DNA of 64,000 nt, from positions 27,817,730-27,881,729 of the forward strand of contig OY997592.1 in assembly GCA_963921825.1 (NCBI GenBank). Reading direction: 5' to 3'. Positions 1-11,260 of this stretch are shown one piece after another. The notes below the pieces were generated by a model, which did no database searches, had not been told where the DNA came from, and was given only the letters and a program-made list of their open reading frames with translations. Numbering within the stretch: position 1 is the first letter of the stretch; each line of letters begins with the position of its first letter. A program made the position numbers and the translations under genes. This DNA is from Erodium maritimum (taxonomy: Eukaryota; Streptophyta; Magnoliopsida; Geraniales; Geraniaceae).

Positions 1-480
1 CCTTCTCCGTGGTGAGACCCTCACACAGAGGCGCTGTATCACCATCGTAGGTTATTGAGGAGTCTCGAACCCAAGACCTCACCCTTTAACACAGAATTTA
101 CGACCTTTGCAACCAAACACAATCGTGAACCAAGTCCCGCAATATCAACAATATCAACACACACAATGCACGCAAGATCACAAAGGATCGCACACCAGCT
201 GCTCAGTTTCCGGTGGCTAACCGGCTGGGCTTGAGCCTGCCCCACGCAACTTTTCTCGACACGCAGTCGAGCCAGGCGGTCGACCTCTTCGCGACATATA
301 ACACAATACTTTTCCGATAGCTAGTCGGAAGAGGAGCCGCCTTTCATCGCGGAGCAATGCACACTTTACCGATGGTTAGTCGGAAGGCTTGCCAACCCCT
401 ACGCGCGTGACCCCGTGGCACCCTTTGTCGTCAAGCGGGCCCAACCTCCATGCAACTACAGTCATCACACAAGGTTCAAC
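1..480 (-). mobile_element. Left remnant of an old minus-strand gypsy element (E): leader piece and LTR piece
   Basis: Bases 1-125 closely match the leader of element D (about 52036-52160), including the 'gaggtcttgggttcgag' stretch read on the minus strand. Bases 160-480 carry LTR motifs seen in the other minus copies, such as 'aagatcacaaaggatcgca' and GTCGAC-rich units. Leader followed by LTR, read left to right, is the order expected for the 5' end of a minus-strand copy, with the LTR end deleted in between. I infer that this is the left half of the older element whose LTR resumes at 24743 after the insertion of A. No coding capacity is visible. Confidence 0.6.
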
Positions 481-554
481 TGTAATAACCACTTCCGTTC
501 AACGCCAGTCAAACCTGCGAAAAACAGGAAAATTTAAAATTTTTAAGACAGACA

Positions 555-559
555 CTTAA
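555..559. repeat. Target-site duplication CTTAA of the solo LTR (left copy)
   Basis: CTTAA at 555-559 is repeated exactly at 3841-3845. Joining the A sequence across the insert restores the LTR as seen at 12640-12660 in the other A LTR. Confidence 0.9.
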
Positions 560-835
560 TGTCACGCCCCAATTTCAGTAAACCGAACTCGGGACGTGAA
601 CCTTTAAAACAATAAAACATTTTGAAACCTTTTACATTAAACCACTTTAAAAACACCATTTGTTCAACAAAATAATATTTACAAATTAAAATACGTCCCA
701 ACAAGTGGACAAAAGTACAAGGTATCCGTCACTAGACTCAAAAGACAAAAACTCGGACTCCGCTCCTAGCTCCACAAGCTTCGAGAGCTCACCTAGTCCG
801 TCCTGTGATCAGTACCTGTAGGAAAAGCAGCTAGG

Positions 836-853
836 GGTGAGCGTTCGCTCACC
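836..853. repeat. Conserved LTR quasi-palindrome (solo LTR copy)
   Basis: GGTGAGCGTTCGCTCACC has 8-base arms around a 2-base centre. The same element lies at 6321-6338, 21776-21793, 24498-24515, 28186-28203, 43212-43229, 45589-45606 and, with one C-to-T change, 53147-53164. It is always followed, in element orientation, by 'CCTAGCTGCTTTTCCTACAG'. Function unknown. Confidence 0.85.
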
Positions 854-1069
854 ACCACAGATAACAGACTGACTACGACATAATTAGCAGACAATGCCGG
901 CAACACCCACAACAAACTCAACTCCGGGGATCACTGTCCCCAACCCAAGTACTCCGACTGAACACACACCCACAGTTACCTTTCTTGACCAACTCAACAC
1001 CTTGACACGTAAAGTAGACCCGACACAACGATCACGACCTCTTCCAAGGACTCAAAAGAAAGCTACGCA

Positions 1070-1157
1070 ACACCAAACAAGATCACAAAGGATCGCACAC
1101 CAAACAAGATCACAAAGGATCTCACGCCAAACAAGATCACAAAGGATCGCATACTAG
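1070..1157. repeat. 27-bp minisatellite in the solo LTR (three units)
   Basis: Three near-identical 27-base units contain 'caagatcacaaaggatc'. One to two copies of the same unit occur in other LTRs (for example 28425-28445 and 45825-45870), so the array is LTR-borne and variable in number. Confidence 0.8.
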
Positions 1158-1194
1158 CTGCTCAGTAACCTCTCCCACTCACACGAACACGGAT

Positions 1195-1455
1195 CAGGCT
1201 AGCCAAAGAATGCTTACAACCTGGGATACTCAAACTCGGATCAGGCCAGCCAAAGAATGCTTGCAACCTGTTGATACTCAAACTGTGTCAGGCCAGCCAA
1301 AGAATGCTTGCAACCTGTTGATACTCAAACTGTGTCAGGCCAGCCAAAGAATGCTTGCAACCTGTTGATACTCAAACTGTGTCAGGCCAGCCAAAGAATG
1401 CTTGCAACCCGTTGATACTCAAACTTGGTCAGGCCAGCCAACGAATGCTTGCAAC
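1195..1455. repeat. 47-bp minisatellite in the solo LTR (about five to six units)
   Basis: The unit of 47 bases contains 'ccagccaaagaatgcttgca' and is repeated with few changes. The A LTR carries the inverse-strand equivalent at 5880-6130. An open frame across it is a by-product of the repeat and not a gene. Confidence 0.85.
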
Positions 1456-1599
1456 CTACCGGGATCCGCAATCACAATCACAATCACAATCACAAGCAAT
1501 TTCAACAACCAGTAACAACACAGGTTCAACACTCACAGGCACTCATGGCCTCCGAAGACACCAATAGTAAAACTCGGACTCAACCGCCCCACGGGCACT

Positions 1600-1870
1600 C
1601 ACAGCCTCCCAAGACACACAAAAAGTAACTCACGGGTTCGACAACCCTACAGGCACTCACGGCCTCCCAAGACACACCGCCAATAAAGACACGGGTTCAA
1701 CAACCCCACGGGCACTCACGGCCTCCCAAAACCCCAAAGGTAAGAACACGGGTTCAACAACCCCACGGGCACTCATGGCCACCCAAAACACCAAAGGTAA
1801 AGACACGGGTTCAACAACCCCACGGGCACTCATGGCCACCCAAAACACCAACAATAATAGCACAGGCTCT
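1600..1870. repeat. 55-60-bp degenerate minisatellite in the solo LTR
   Basis: Units contain 'caacaaccccacgggcactc' and 'atggccacccaa'. The same family expands in the D LTR (46155-46590), in the F LTR (41760-42540, opposite strand) and in the C LTR (28770-29060). Confidence 0.8.
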
Positions 1871-4800
1871 CAAGGCCACCAAAGACATCAACAATAATAC
1901 ACGAACAACCTCCGACATAACCAATGCCTCCAACAGTCCTAATATCAACAGTTTCGCAAACAACCTCCGGGCATGGTCATATGCCTCCAGTACTCCTAAT
2001 ATCGATAAGTTCACAATCAACCTCCGGGCATGGTCATATGCCTCCAATAATTCCAATATCGCTAAGTTCTCTGCTCCTACGACACTACTAAGTGTCACAT
2101 GCATTTCCAAACTTCGATAACCTACTTAACCCACGACACCCCAAGTGTCACATGCAATTCTACTATTCGATAACCTACTTAACCCACGACACCCTAAGTG
2201 TCACATGCAATTCTACTGTTAACTTTCCCTAGTCAGGGCCGAGATCCGGCTACTTTTCCCTACCTCGTGCGTGTTCTCCAAAAGCCAACCAACGAGCTTC
2301 GGTGTGATCTCAGTCACTCACCCAGCTTTCCCTTGCCTCGGTCCGCGGCACGATCTAAAAGAACACAATTTTAAACGCTTTTAAGCTTGCAGGCATAATG
2401 CTGAATTTTAATAAACCTGACGCCCAAAAGTAACCCCGACAATGTCGATCACTCCCAAACTCCCCAATTACTCGACATTGTCGACATTTGACCCGTAAAG
2501 GCCCGATTCGCCCGACATGGCAAATCTGCCCGGGTTTTGGAAATACCCTTCTGGGGCTCCGAAAATTCCCTTTTCATTTCTATCAATCCTAATTAAATTT
2601 ACTTGTTCCAACGCACTTGACGGAATCAATTTTCGGGGTCCGAGCTTTCTAAAATCGCAATTAAAGTTTCTAATCGCTTTTCCCGAAATTTAACGAATTT
2701 ACAAACTCTAATTCCCTAAATCTCAAAACAAGATCGAAGAACCAAGACAAGAACAAATAAACTACCCTTAGTCTTTGTTTTCGATTGACACTAGCTCAAA
2801 ATAACGGGAATCGCTAATTATAGGATAACATAAGCATCAAACAAATTACCTTCTTTTGAACTTGTTTATGACGAATGCTTGTCCACTAATCTGACCTTGT
2901 TAGCTTCTTCCTTAACCTCTTGCTACAGTATCACACCAAGGGCCATTAAATGCTCTCAATTTCCACGGTAATGACCACCCAATTGGTCATCTCTTTGGTA
3001 ACAATGATGTTGCGCCAACAATTAAGCCCAACCAAGTTTGCTTCCTCCTTGATTTCCGTAGCTGACCAAACTTTTAATCCCTTTTGTTCTCCTTAAAATC
3101 AGTAGCTAACCAAGCTTCTCCCATCAAGAATCAATCTCTCTCTCCTTGTTTCCTTTGCCGAGTGAGCCGCCGCCACACACACAAATAGACCAACACCCCT
3201 TTTTCTTTCTTTCTTTTCGCTGAGCAGCCCTCCCTCATATGTGCCCTAGTGTTCTAATATAGAAGTATAAACCATGGGGTTAAGTGAGGTGGCAAATGGG
3301 CCAAGCTCATGGGCCTTTGGGCCATGGCATTTTGAGCAAAAAAAACATAACAATCTCCATCTTGGCGATAAAGCCATAAAAGCTCCACCTGCTCGTCGTC
3401 CTCCACCGGTCATAAGGACCCCACCTCGAAGGACCATTTCCACATCACAAATAACTCAGCCCAAATTAATTAAACCGATAAAACCCTATTTTGACCCCGT
3501 TTGACCCGAATTTGACTTTTTCGCAAAATTACATAATTGAAAGGAAACGACCCAACTAAGCTAAATGTAACGACGGTTAAGCTTTTTGGATTCAAAACGG
3601 ACCTCGAATGGACCAACACGTCGCTCGGTTGACTTTTCAAGCAAAGAGTCAACATTTCCCAAATTGGTCAGAAAGTTGCCCTGAGTCCCCCGGAACTCAC
3701 TTTGGTCGATATCGGGGTCAACTTAAGTCCGGTATGACCCTCGGGGCCAAATTTAGGTTCATTTACGTGTCTGTCCAAAAAATTTAAATTTTCCTGTTTT
3801 TCGCCGATTTGAATAGCGTTAACCGGGATTGGTTATTACACTTAAATTAACCTAAATTGACCCCGAGGGTCATACCGGACTTAAGATGACCCCGATATCG
3901 ACCAAAGTGAGTTCCGGGGGACTCAGGGCAACTTTTTGATCAATTTGGGAAATGTTGACTTTTCGCTGGAAAAGTCAACCGAACGACGTTTTGGTCCATT
4001 CGAGGACCGTTTTGGATCCAAAAAGCTTAGCCGTCGTCGCAGCGGTCTTAGTTGAGCCGTTTCCTTGTAGCCCGCCGAGTTTCGTAATTTTTTGGAAAAA
4101 GTGCCCGTTCGGGGCCCGAAACGTCCGATTTTCGCGAATCTGATTGGAAAATATCAAGTAGATATTTTCCAAAAGGTGTGGGACCCACCTTGCCACTTGT
4201 CCAACAAGTGGTGGTGTTAGTTTTGGGGGGAAAAATGAAGAGAGATATAGAGAGGGTGGGTCGGCCATAAATCAAAAAAGGAGAGAAAAATAGAAAAAAA
4301 AAAAAAGGGTTTAGAGAGAGAAGGAGAAGAAGAAGAGAGGGAGTTGGGATTTTGAAGCCACTATTCACGTCATCCCACCTTTGGATCGTCTCAAGGCTAG
4401 GAGGAATCAAGTTCCCCTCGTTCTCCTCTTGGGTAAGCACCGAACCGATCGTCATTTTGTTGATTTTCCAAAGCTAGGGTTTTGTTAAAATGTTTGGTTT
4501 AGGGTTGTATTGAGGTTGGGGAAGTGTTGGAGACGTTTTGGAGGTGATTGGGGGTGAGATTGCACGTTTTCCGGTGACCGGAAGCTCGGGAGGAGCTCCG
4601 GCCACCGTGGGTGGTGGCCGGCTGGCCTGGGGTGGCTGGCCGGAGCTGGGACCAGCCACCACCATAGTGGCCGAGCCCCACTTTGAACCCTAGGGTCCAC
4701 GGCCAAGTGGGTCGGGTGGGGCCCACGTGCTCGGGTGTTCGGGTTTAGTGCTCGGGTGGTTTAAAACGTTCCCCGGACCATTTATCCTAAACCGAATCGA

Positions 4801-6614
4801 AATTTGGATTTAAATTGGAAAAGTTGTAATTAACGGGTTTTAGAAACTTTAAACGTTAATTAATTGACTTGGAAGTCGGAATTCGATCCCGTCAAGTGCG
4901 TTGGGATCCTTGAATTATTCTAAGACAATAGAAACGAAAACTGGAATCTTTGGAGCCCTGGAAGGGCATTTACAAAACACGGGCAGATTCGCCATGTCGG
5001 GCGAATCGGGCCTTTACGGGTCCTTTATCGACAATGTCGAGTAATTGGGAAGTTTGGGAGTGATCGACATTGTTGGGGTTGCGTTTGGGTGTTAAGTTTA
5101 TAAATTTCCGGTTTATTTCCTGCGAGTTTAAAGTGCATTTAAAATTGTGTTCTTTTAGATCGTGCTGCGGACCGGGGCAAAGGGAAGCTCGGCGAGTGAC
5201 TGGGATCACGTTGAGGCTTAGTGGAGCACTTTTGGAGTTGTTTAAGAGGTAGGGAAAAGTAGCCGGATCTCGGCCCTGATTAGGGAAAGTTAACAGTAGA
5301 GTTGCATGTGACACCGGGGTGTCGTGGGTTAAGTAGGTTATCGAATATTAGAAAAGCATGATACGGGAACGTAGCGTTTTTGAGAAAAGCATGTGACACT
5401 TATTAGTGTCGTAGGAACAGAGAACTTAGCGATACTAGAATTACTGGAGGCATATGACCATGCCCGGAGGTTGACTGTTTAAATTATGTCTTGGGTGGCC
5501 ATGAGAGCCCGTGTATTGTTGTTGGTGTCTTGGGTGGCCATGAGAGCCTTGCATTGTTGTTGGTGTCTTGGGTGGCCACGAGAGCCCCTGCATTGTTGTT
5601 GGTGTCTTGGGTGGCCTTGAGAGCCCGTGTTTTACTGTTGGGATTTCTTCGGAGGCCATGAGTGCCCGTGGGGTCGTTGAGCCCGTGAGTTACGGTTGGT
5701 GTGTCTTGGGAGGCCATGAGGGCCCGTGGGGTTGTTGAACCCGAGTCCTTACCGTTGGAGTCTTGAGTGGCCATGAGTGCCTATGGAGTGTTGAACTGGT
5801 CTTGTTACTGTTTGTTGAGCTTTTCTTGTGATTGTGATTGTGTTTGCCCGGGGTTAGTGACCCGACTTCGTGTCGGGGAGTGGTGTGGATTTTGGCAGGT
5901 TACGAGCATTCTTTGGCTGGCCTGACCAAATTTGAGTCTCGACAGGTTATGAGCATTCTTTGGCTAGCCTGTTCCGTGTCCGGATCCCGAAAGGTTATGA
6001 GCATTCTTTGGCTAGCCTGATCCGTGACCGGGTCTCGGCAGGTTACGAGCATTCTTTGGTTGGCCTGATCCGTGTTCGAGTCTCGGCAGGTTGTGAGCAT
6101 TCTTTGGCTAGCATGATCCGTGTTCGTGTCTTTGAAGGAGGTCATAAATGGTTGTGTCGGGTTTACATTACGAGTTTGAGGTTGAGTCTGTTGTGGAAGG
6201 TAACGAGTTGTGGGTCAGTTGAGTACTTGAGTTGGGGATTGTAGTCCCGGTGTTGGGTTTGGTTTTGGTGTTACTGGCTTTATCTAATATTTATGCCATA
6301 GTCAGTCTGTTATTCGTGGTGGTGAGCGAACGCTCACCCCTAGCTGCTTTTCCTACAGGTACTGATCACCGGACGGACTAGGTGAGCTTTTGAAGCTTGT
6401 GGAGCTAGGAGCGGAGTCTGGTATTTATTTTGTTGAGTCTAGTGACGGGTACTTGTACCTTGTCCATTTGTTGGGACGTTTTTGTATTGTAAATATTATT
6501 TTTGATAACTAAATGGTAATTTCAAAGTATTTACTCAAAACAGGTTTCAAGTGTTTTATGTTTTTAAATGTTCGCGTCCCGAGTTCGGTTTGCTAAAATT
6601 GCGGCGTGATATCT

Positions 6615-6626
6615 TGGTATCAGAGC
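6615..6626 (+). promoter_or_regulatory. Primer-binding site of element A
   Basis: TGGTATCAGAGC, three bases after the LTR end, is the standard plant PBS complementary to the 3' end of initiator methionine tRNA. It would prime minus-strand DNA synthesis. The same site lies inverted at 21491-21502 (B) and 52855-52866 (D). Confidence 0.92.
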
Positions 6627-7759
6627 TCGAGGTTTCACACCTCGGACTGTCCGTCAATTAGGTGGGGAGGGTCGAGTCAGTGTAGACCCGTCATGTCTTG
6701 AGTCTTGTTTTTGTTTGTGCGTATGTTGCAGCATTTTGTTGCTGGCATACTGATTGTGTGTGGTTGCGTGAACTATTTTAAAACTGTCGCGGGTCGACTC
6801 AGGAGCGCTCCTGTAGTCGAACGTGACGGTGTGGATGTCAAGTCGGTACAACGTAGTTCGGGGACGCCTGGACCGGGTTGTAACTACCTGATGTCAAGAA
6901 ATGAGGCTTTTGATGGAGTGGAAAAAGTTTTAAAATTGGTTGGCCCTGTGGGCGTGTGTGACTTTGGTTGGCCCGGTGGGCATGTGTTGTTGTGCTTGAC
7001 CGTGTTGGCTTATGATTGAGGTCGGTCTTGAGTTGTCGTACTCGTGTTTAGTGGTCGAGTGTCTGCGACGTACTAAGGTGCGGGTCACTATCAGCAAGGA
7101 AAGTACGAATGCCCTAGGGTAGACTTAGCGGGTGTAAGTAGTGCGAAATCATCACCGCTACGAGTTCGGGGTCATTGGTTTGGTCCGGAAGGTGAAATGG
7201 GCAGGACTGGGTACCGGCCCGGTAAGTGACACGGAACGGTTTTGGTGCCGGCCCGGCACGGTTTGGACGCCGGCCCGGTTGGGGGCACGACACGGTTGGG
7301 ACGCCGGCCCGTTAAGGGGGCCGGCACGGCTTGGGTGCTAGCCCGGTGAGAGGCACGGCACGACCTTTGTGCCGGCCCGGTACGGGGCACGGCATGGTCA
7401 GGGTGCCGGCTCGGTATGGGGCACGTCTCGGTTTGGCTGGCGGCCCGAAAGGTGGCACGGCCCGGGTCGTGTGCCGGCCTGGTCCAGTGAGCCGCCTACA
7501 AAATTTTGGTTGTTGTTGTTTCGTTGTGTGGTTAGGTTTGTCGTCGCGTGTTTTTGGTGCACGTTGGTGCGGTCTCTTTGAGGTTTCTTTTACTAATGCT
7601 AATATTTAAAGTATCAGTAGAGTGAGTGGTGTGACGTGTTAGTGATAAGCACGCTAGTGTAAACGTAGACCGTGTGGCGTTAGTGTATTTGAGCTTGTTG
7701 CCTTTATATGAGTTCGCAAACTGAACGTTTGCGTGTATCCGTGCAGAGGATACTGACTT
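6627..7759 (+). other. Untranslated leader of element A
   Basis: A 1.1-kb stretch between PBS and gag without a credible coding frame. It holds short units of the type 'gttggccc.gtgggcgtgtg' at about 6935-7000 and a GC-rich array at 7195-7500. The same leader is recognisable inverted in B (20239-21490) and in part in D (51600-52854). It presumably carries packaging and dimerisation signals (inference). Confidence 0.65.
7195..7500 (+). repeat. GC-rich tandem array in the leader of A
   Basis: Roughly 30-35-base units built on 'gccggcccgg' and 'ggcacgg', nine or so copies with drift. The inverse-strand counterpart in B is at 20520-20835 ('ccgggccggcaaccaaaccg'). Long open frames on both strands here arise from the absence of stop codons in GC-rich repeats. 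Confidence 0.8.
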
Positions 7760-9049
7760 ATGGCTCGCGGTAGACGAGGACGAGCAGCGGTAACACGGGG
7801 TCGGGTGCCCACGCGAGGCCGGCGGGGACGGTCAGCGGGGACACCGGGAAGGGTGCCACCCGTTGAGCCCGCCGAGTACGCGGAGGCGCAGGGCACTCCT
7901 TTCGGAGAAGACGGGAGAAGCGACGCGGGACCGTCTACAGGCACACCCAGTGTTCCGCCGGTCGCGGACCCTCCCGTTATGACTGCCCTGGATGAGCTGA
8001 CCAGGACAGTCCAGAGTTTGGTGGCGGTCATCGCCAACCGAGAGTCGGCTTCACCAGCTCTAGAGGCAGCCGTGGTCCCAGTGAGACCCGGTCAGGCAGA
8101 GGATCACACAACCCGGACCCTACTAGACTTCCTGAAGCTAGGGATACCCATCTTCGTCGGGGAGCCAAACCCCGACCTAGCTGAGAGGTGGCTATAGCAG
8201 GTCACGCGGGACCTGAATACATCAGCTATCGGAGATGGCCGCCGTAGAGTGTCCTTCGCAGCTCACCAGCTGAGGGACAGCGCCTACCACTGGTGGGGGC
8301 GTGTGAAGGACATTGTCGGGCATGACTACGACATTTTCCAGGAGTTGTTTCTGGCATAGTACTTTCCCGAGTCGGCTCGGTTGGAGCGACATCGACAGTT
8401 TCTAGACCTGGAGCAGGGAGGATTGACAGTGGTGGAATACGAGGCCAGATTCACGGCCTTGACCAGATTCGCGCTGAAGATGGTCACTACCGAGCAGAAC
8501 CGTTGCCAACGGTTCCAGGGGGGACTGAGACCGGTGATTCGGGACAAGGTCCTTGCCTTGAGGTTGCGGAAGTATACAGATCTCGTGGACACCACAGCGA
8601 CGGTGGAGTAGGGTATCCGGGATGCGGCCAGGACCCGCGAGGTTCGACATCGGCCGACCAGTTTTACAGGGCCGTCAGAGTCACGAGATCCGAGGAGGAA
8701 GAGGACCACGGGGTTCTTCCGACCACCGCCTTATCAGGGTGGATCGAGACAGCTGGGGTCAGTAGCATCAGTAGGGCCAGTCGCCTTAGAGAGGGGGCCG
8801 ACATGCTATCTCTGCGGGGAGCCAGGCCACTTGCAGCGAGGGTGCAGAGCGAGAGGAGGGCACACGGCACTACCATCGACCAGCCGGACAGGCCAGAGCT
8901 CGGGGTCGAGAGCCGACGAGGTCAGCTGTTTCGGGTGCGGCCGGATGGGACACACTATGACATGGTGCCGTGAGCAGTTGGGAGAGACATCAGCGCAGCG
9001 ACCGCAGCAATCGCGGATAGTACAATCGCCCAGGGGTCGCCCTCGATAG
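7760..9049 (+). pseudogene. gag: gag of element A (capsid and two zinc knuckles), broken by stops
   Basis: The frame starts at ATG 7760 with a basic Arg/Gly-rich N-terminus, just after a conserved 'gtatccgtgcagaggatac' leader end shared with B. The capsid part (about 8100-8620) aligns with B gag at 19451-20056. Two CCHC nucleic-acid-binding knuckles are visible: Cys at 8804 onward (to about 8845) and 8927-8968. In-frame stops lie at 8195, 8357, 8609 and 9047, with no frameshift among them. By comparison with B the last three are single C-to-T changes and the first is a G-to-T change. Gag would form the virus-like particle. This copy cannot make it. Confidence 0.85.
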
Positions 9050-9700
9050 AGTCAGCAACCGAGGTCGTCACGGCCGTCTACGAGCGCACTAATTCTGAGA
9101 CAGAAGTAGAGTCATGAATATGCAGCAGCCAGTGCACCGGGTTAGAGGCAGCAGGCCTCGCAGGGGAGAGTGTATGCAGTCACCGACTCTAGGGCCCCAG
9201 GATCTAGAACGTACCGCGAGACCATCCAGGGTACGTGTTTATTGTATCATTTGTGGGCGTTATTCTTATTTGATACCGGGGCGTCGCACTCTTTTATTTC
9301 GTTGGGTTGTGCTGAGAGGTTGGGGTTGAGCTTAGAGCCATTGAGTCCACCCCTGTGCCTGGACACCTCAGTTGGGGGTGGAGCGTCGTTGACTAGGGTC
9401 TGTCGTGCCTGCGAGATTAGAGTCGCAGACTGTCCTTGCCCTGGTGATCTTCTCGTACTTGGAATGAAGACCGTTGATGTGATCTTGGGAATGTATTGGC
9501 TGTCGAGGTACTGAGCCAATATCGATTGCTACAGACGACGAGTGACAGTGTCAGTGGGCAGTACGAAGGTGACGTGTGTTCTGGGTAGTAAGAGTGGGGT
9601 CCTCCTGTCGGCGTTGTCCGCTGAGGAGGAAGTATCGGCTGTGCAGAGCCGAGAGTTACCGAGAGTGGTATGCGAGTTCCCCGAGGTCTTTCCTGAGGAG
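9050..9700 (+). pseudogene. Aspartic protease region of element A
   Basis: It continues in the gag frame with no gag/pol frameshift, so the element encodes one polyprotein. The active-site triplet Asp-Thr-Gly is at 9272-9280, inside [12 protein letters not shown]. The protease would process the polyprotein. Stops at 9107, 9143 and 9512 interrupt it, all explained by C-to-T relative to B. The link to RT (about 9620-9720, '[19 protein letters not shown]') is conserved among A, B, C and D. Confidence 0.82.
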
Positions 9701-11260
9701 TTGAGCGGGTTGCCACCGGTTCGGGCGGTGGAGTTCGGGATTGACCTAGTGCCGGGAACGGCGGCGATATCGATGGCGCCTTACAGGTTTGCGCCGGCAG
9801 AGTTGATTGAGCTGAAGCGTCAGCTAGAGGAACTTCAGCATAAGGGGTTTATCCGTCCGAGTGTATCACCGTGGGGAGAACCAGCACTCTTCGTGAAGAA
9901 GAAGAGTGGAGAGCTTCGGATGTGTATAGATTACCGGAAGCTGAACCGGGTCACGGTGAAGAACCGATACCCGATGCCGAGGATCGATGACTTGTTCGAC
10001 CAGTTGAGAGGGTCGACCTGCTTCTCGAAGATTGATCTGCGATCCGGTTACTATCAGTTGCGAGTCCGTGAGGGGGACGTCGCAAAGACTGCGTTCCGGA
10101 CACGCTATGGGCACTACGAGTTCCTGGAGATGCCATTCGGACTGACGAACGCACTTGCAGCGTTCATGGACCTGATGAACAGCATCTTTCGGCCGTACTT
10201 AGATCAGTTTGTGGTGGTGTTCGTAGACGACATCCTGATGTACTCGCAGAACGAGGCGGCACACAAGTCACATCTGAGGGCTGTTCTGACACTACTGCGC
10301 GAGCATCAGCTATATGCCAACCTAGAGAAGTGCGAGTTCTAGCTCGCTGAGGTGAAATTCCTCGGTCACATCGTGTCTCGTGACGGTATCCTGGTCGATC
10401 CGTCGAAGATCGACGCGGTCTCGAAGTGGGCACGGCCTACGAGTGTCTTCGAGATCCGCAGCTTTCTAGGGTTGGCAGGCTACTATCGGCGATTTGTCCA
10501 GGATTTTGCGCGACTAGCCGCGCCGATGACTCTGCTGACACGCAGAGGAGTCGAGTTTGTGTGGACGGAGGACTGTGAACGAGCGTTCACGGAGTTGAAG
10601 ACCCGGCTGACTACCGCTCCAGTATTAGTGGTGCCCGAGCGAGGGATCGGGTATGATGTCTATTGTGATGCGTCCGGAGAGGGACTGGGCTGCGTACTGA
10701 TGCAGTTGGGCAGAGTTGTGGCTTATGGCTCCAGGCAGTTGAAGACGCATGAGCGCAACTACCCTACCCACGACTTGGAGCTGGCAGCAGTCGTGTTCGC
10801 ACTTAAGGGCTGGCGATATTATCTTTTTGGCGAGGGGTTTCAGGTGTTCTCGGATCACAAGAGCCTCAAGTACATATTTTCCCAGCAAGACCTGAACATG
10901 CGCCAGCGACGGTGGATGGAGCTACTCGAGGAGTACGACTTCGAGCTACATTACCATCCGGGTAAGGTGAACGTGGTCGCCGACGCATTGAGTAGGAAGT
11001 CGGTTCCGAGCCTCGCCAGCATATCAGTCCGAGAGTAGGACATGATGGGGGAGCTGAGCACGTTCGGGCTTGAGCTGGAGGAGGTTACTGGTGACATGGC
11101 CATGTGCTCATTAGTGGCTCAGCCCTCACTACTTGCCCGAGTGTTGGAGGCGCAGTCGGACGACGTCGAGGCGTCAGAGATCCGAGAGAGGGTCGTCAAC
11201 GGCGACGAGGTAGTAGGTTAAGAGATCAGTACAGATTGGGGGCTACGGTACTGAGGGGGG
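9701..11260 (+). pseudogene. pol: Reverse transcriptase and RNase H of element A
   Basis: RT begins near 9720. The fingers/palm motifs '[19 protein letters not shown]' and '[14 protein letters not shown]' are present, and the catalytic FVDD lies at about 10220-10231. RNase H follows (about 10620-11000), with YDVYCDAS, the 'ELAAVVFAL' Glu and the 'FSDHKSLKY' Asp. Stops at 10340, 11036, 11219 and 11252 break the frame; the first three are TGG codons changed by G-to-A, the last a C-to-T. Catalytic residues themselves are kept, which suggests decay after a functional period. It would copy element RNA to DNA in the particle. Confidence 0.88.

Larger units (their letters stand above)
560..3840 (-). 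mobile_element. Solo LTR of a related gypsy element inserted in the 5' LTR of A
   Basis: Read on the minus strand it begins TGTAATAACC at 3840 and ends GGGGCGTGACA at 560, a 3281-bp TG...CA unit. It is flanked by the perfect 5-bp direct repeat CTTAA (555-559 and 3841-3845). No internal region is present, so this is a solo LTR, the usual product of LTR-LTR recombination. The middle (about 2640-3480) differs from A and B but resembles the LTR of D at 47150-48120, marking a second LTR subfamily. ORFs inside it are short and repeat-derived. Confidence 0.92.
481..6611 (+). repeat. 5' LTR of element A, split by a nested solo LTR
   Basis: The LTR occupies 481-559 and 3846-6611, about 2.85 kb once the insert and one target-site copy are removed. 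It begins TGTAATAACC and ends GCGTGATA, against GCGTGACA in better copies, so the terminal CA has mutated. It is followed three bases later by the primer-binding site. It is about 95% identical by eye to 12569-13834 over the shared part. Internal features are a tandem array at 5880-6130, the quasi-palindrome at 6321-6338, and a 'ccatgagagcccgtg'-type degenerate array at 5500-5780. Confidence 0.85.

Noticed and set aside
1195..1455. Regular repeats with spacers resembling a CRISPR array
   Set aside because: Units are contiguous tandem repeats of 47 bp without unique spacers, inside a plant LTR.
7141..7609. Overlapping frames on both strands with Arg/Pro/Gly-rich translation
   Set aside because: Produced by the GC-rich leader array, where stop codons are rare. 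No start context or conservation in B.
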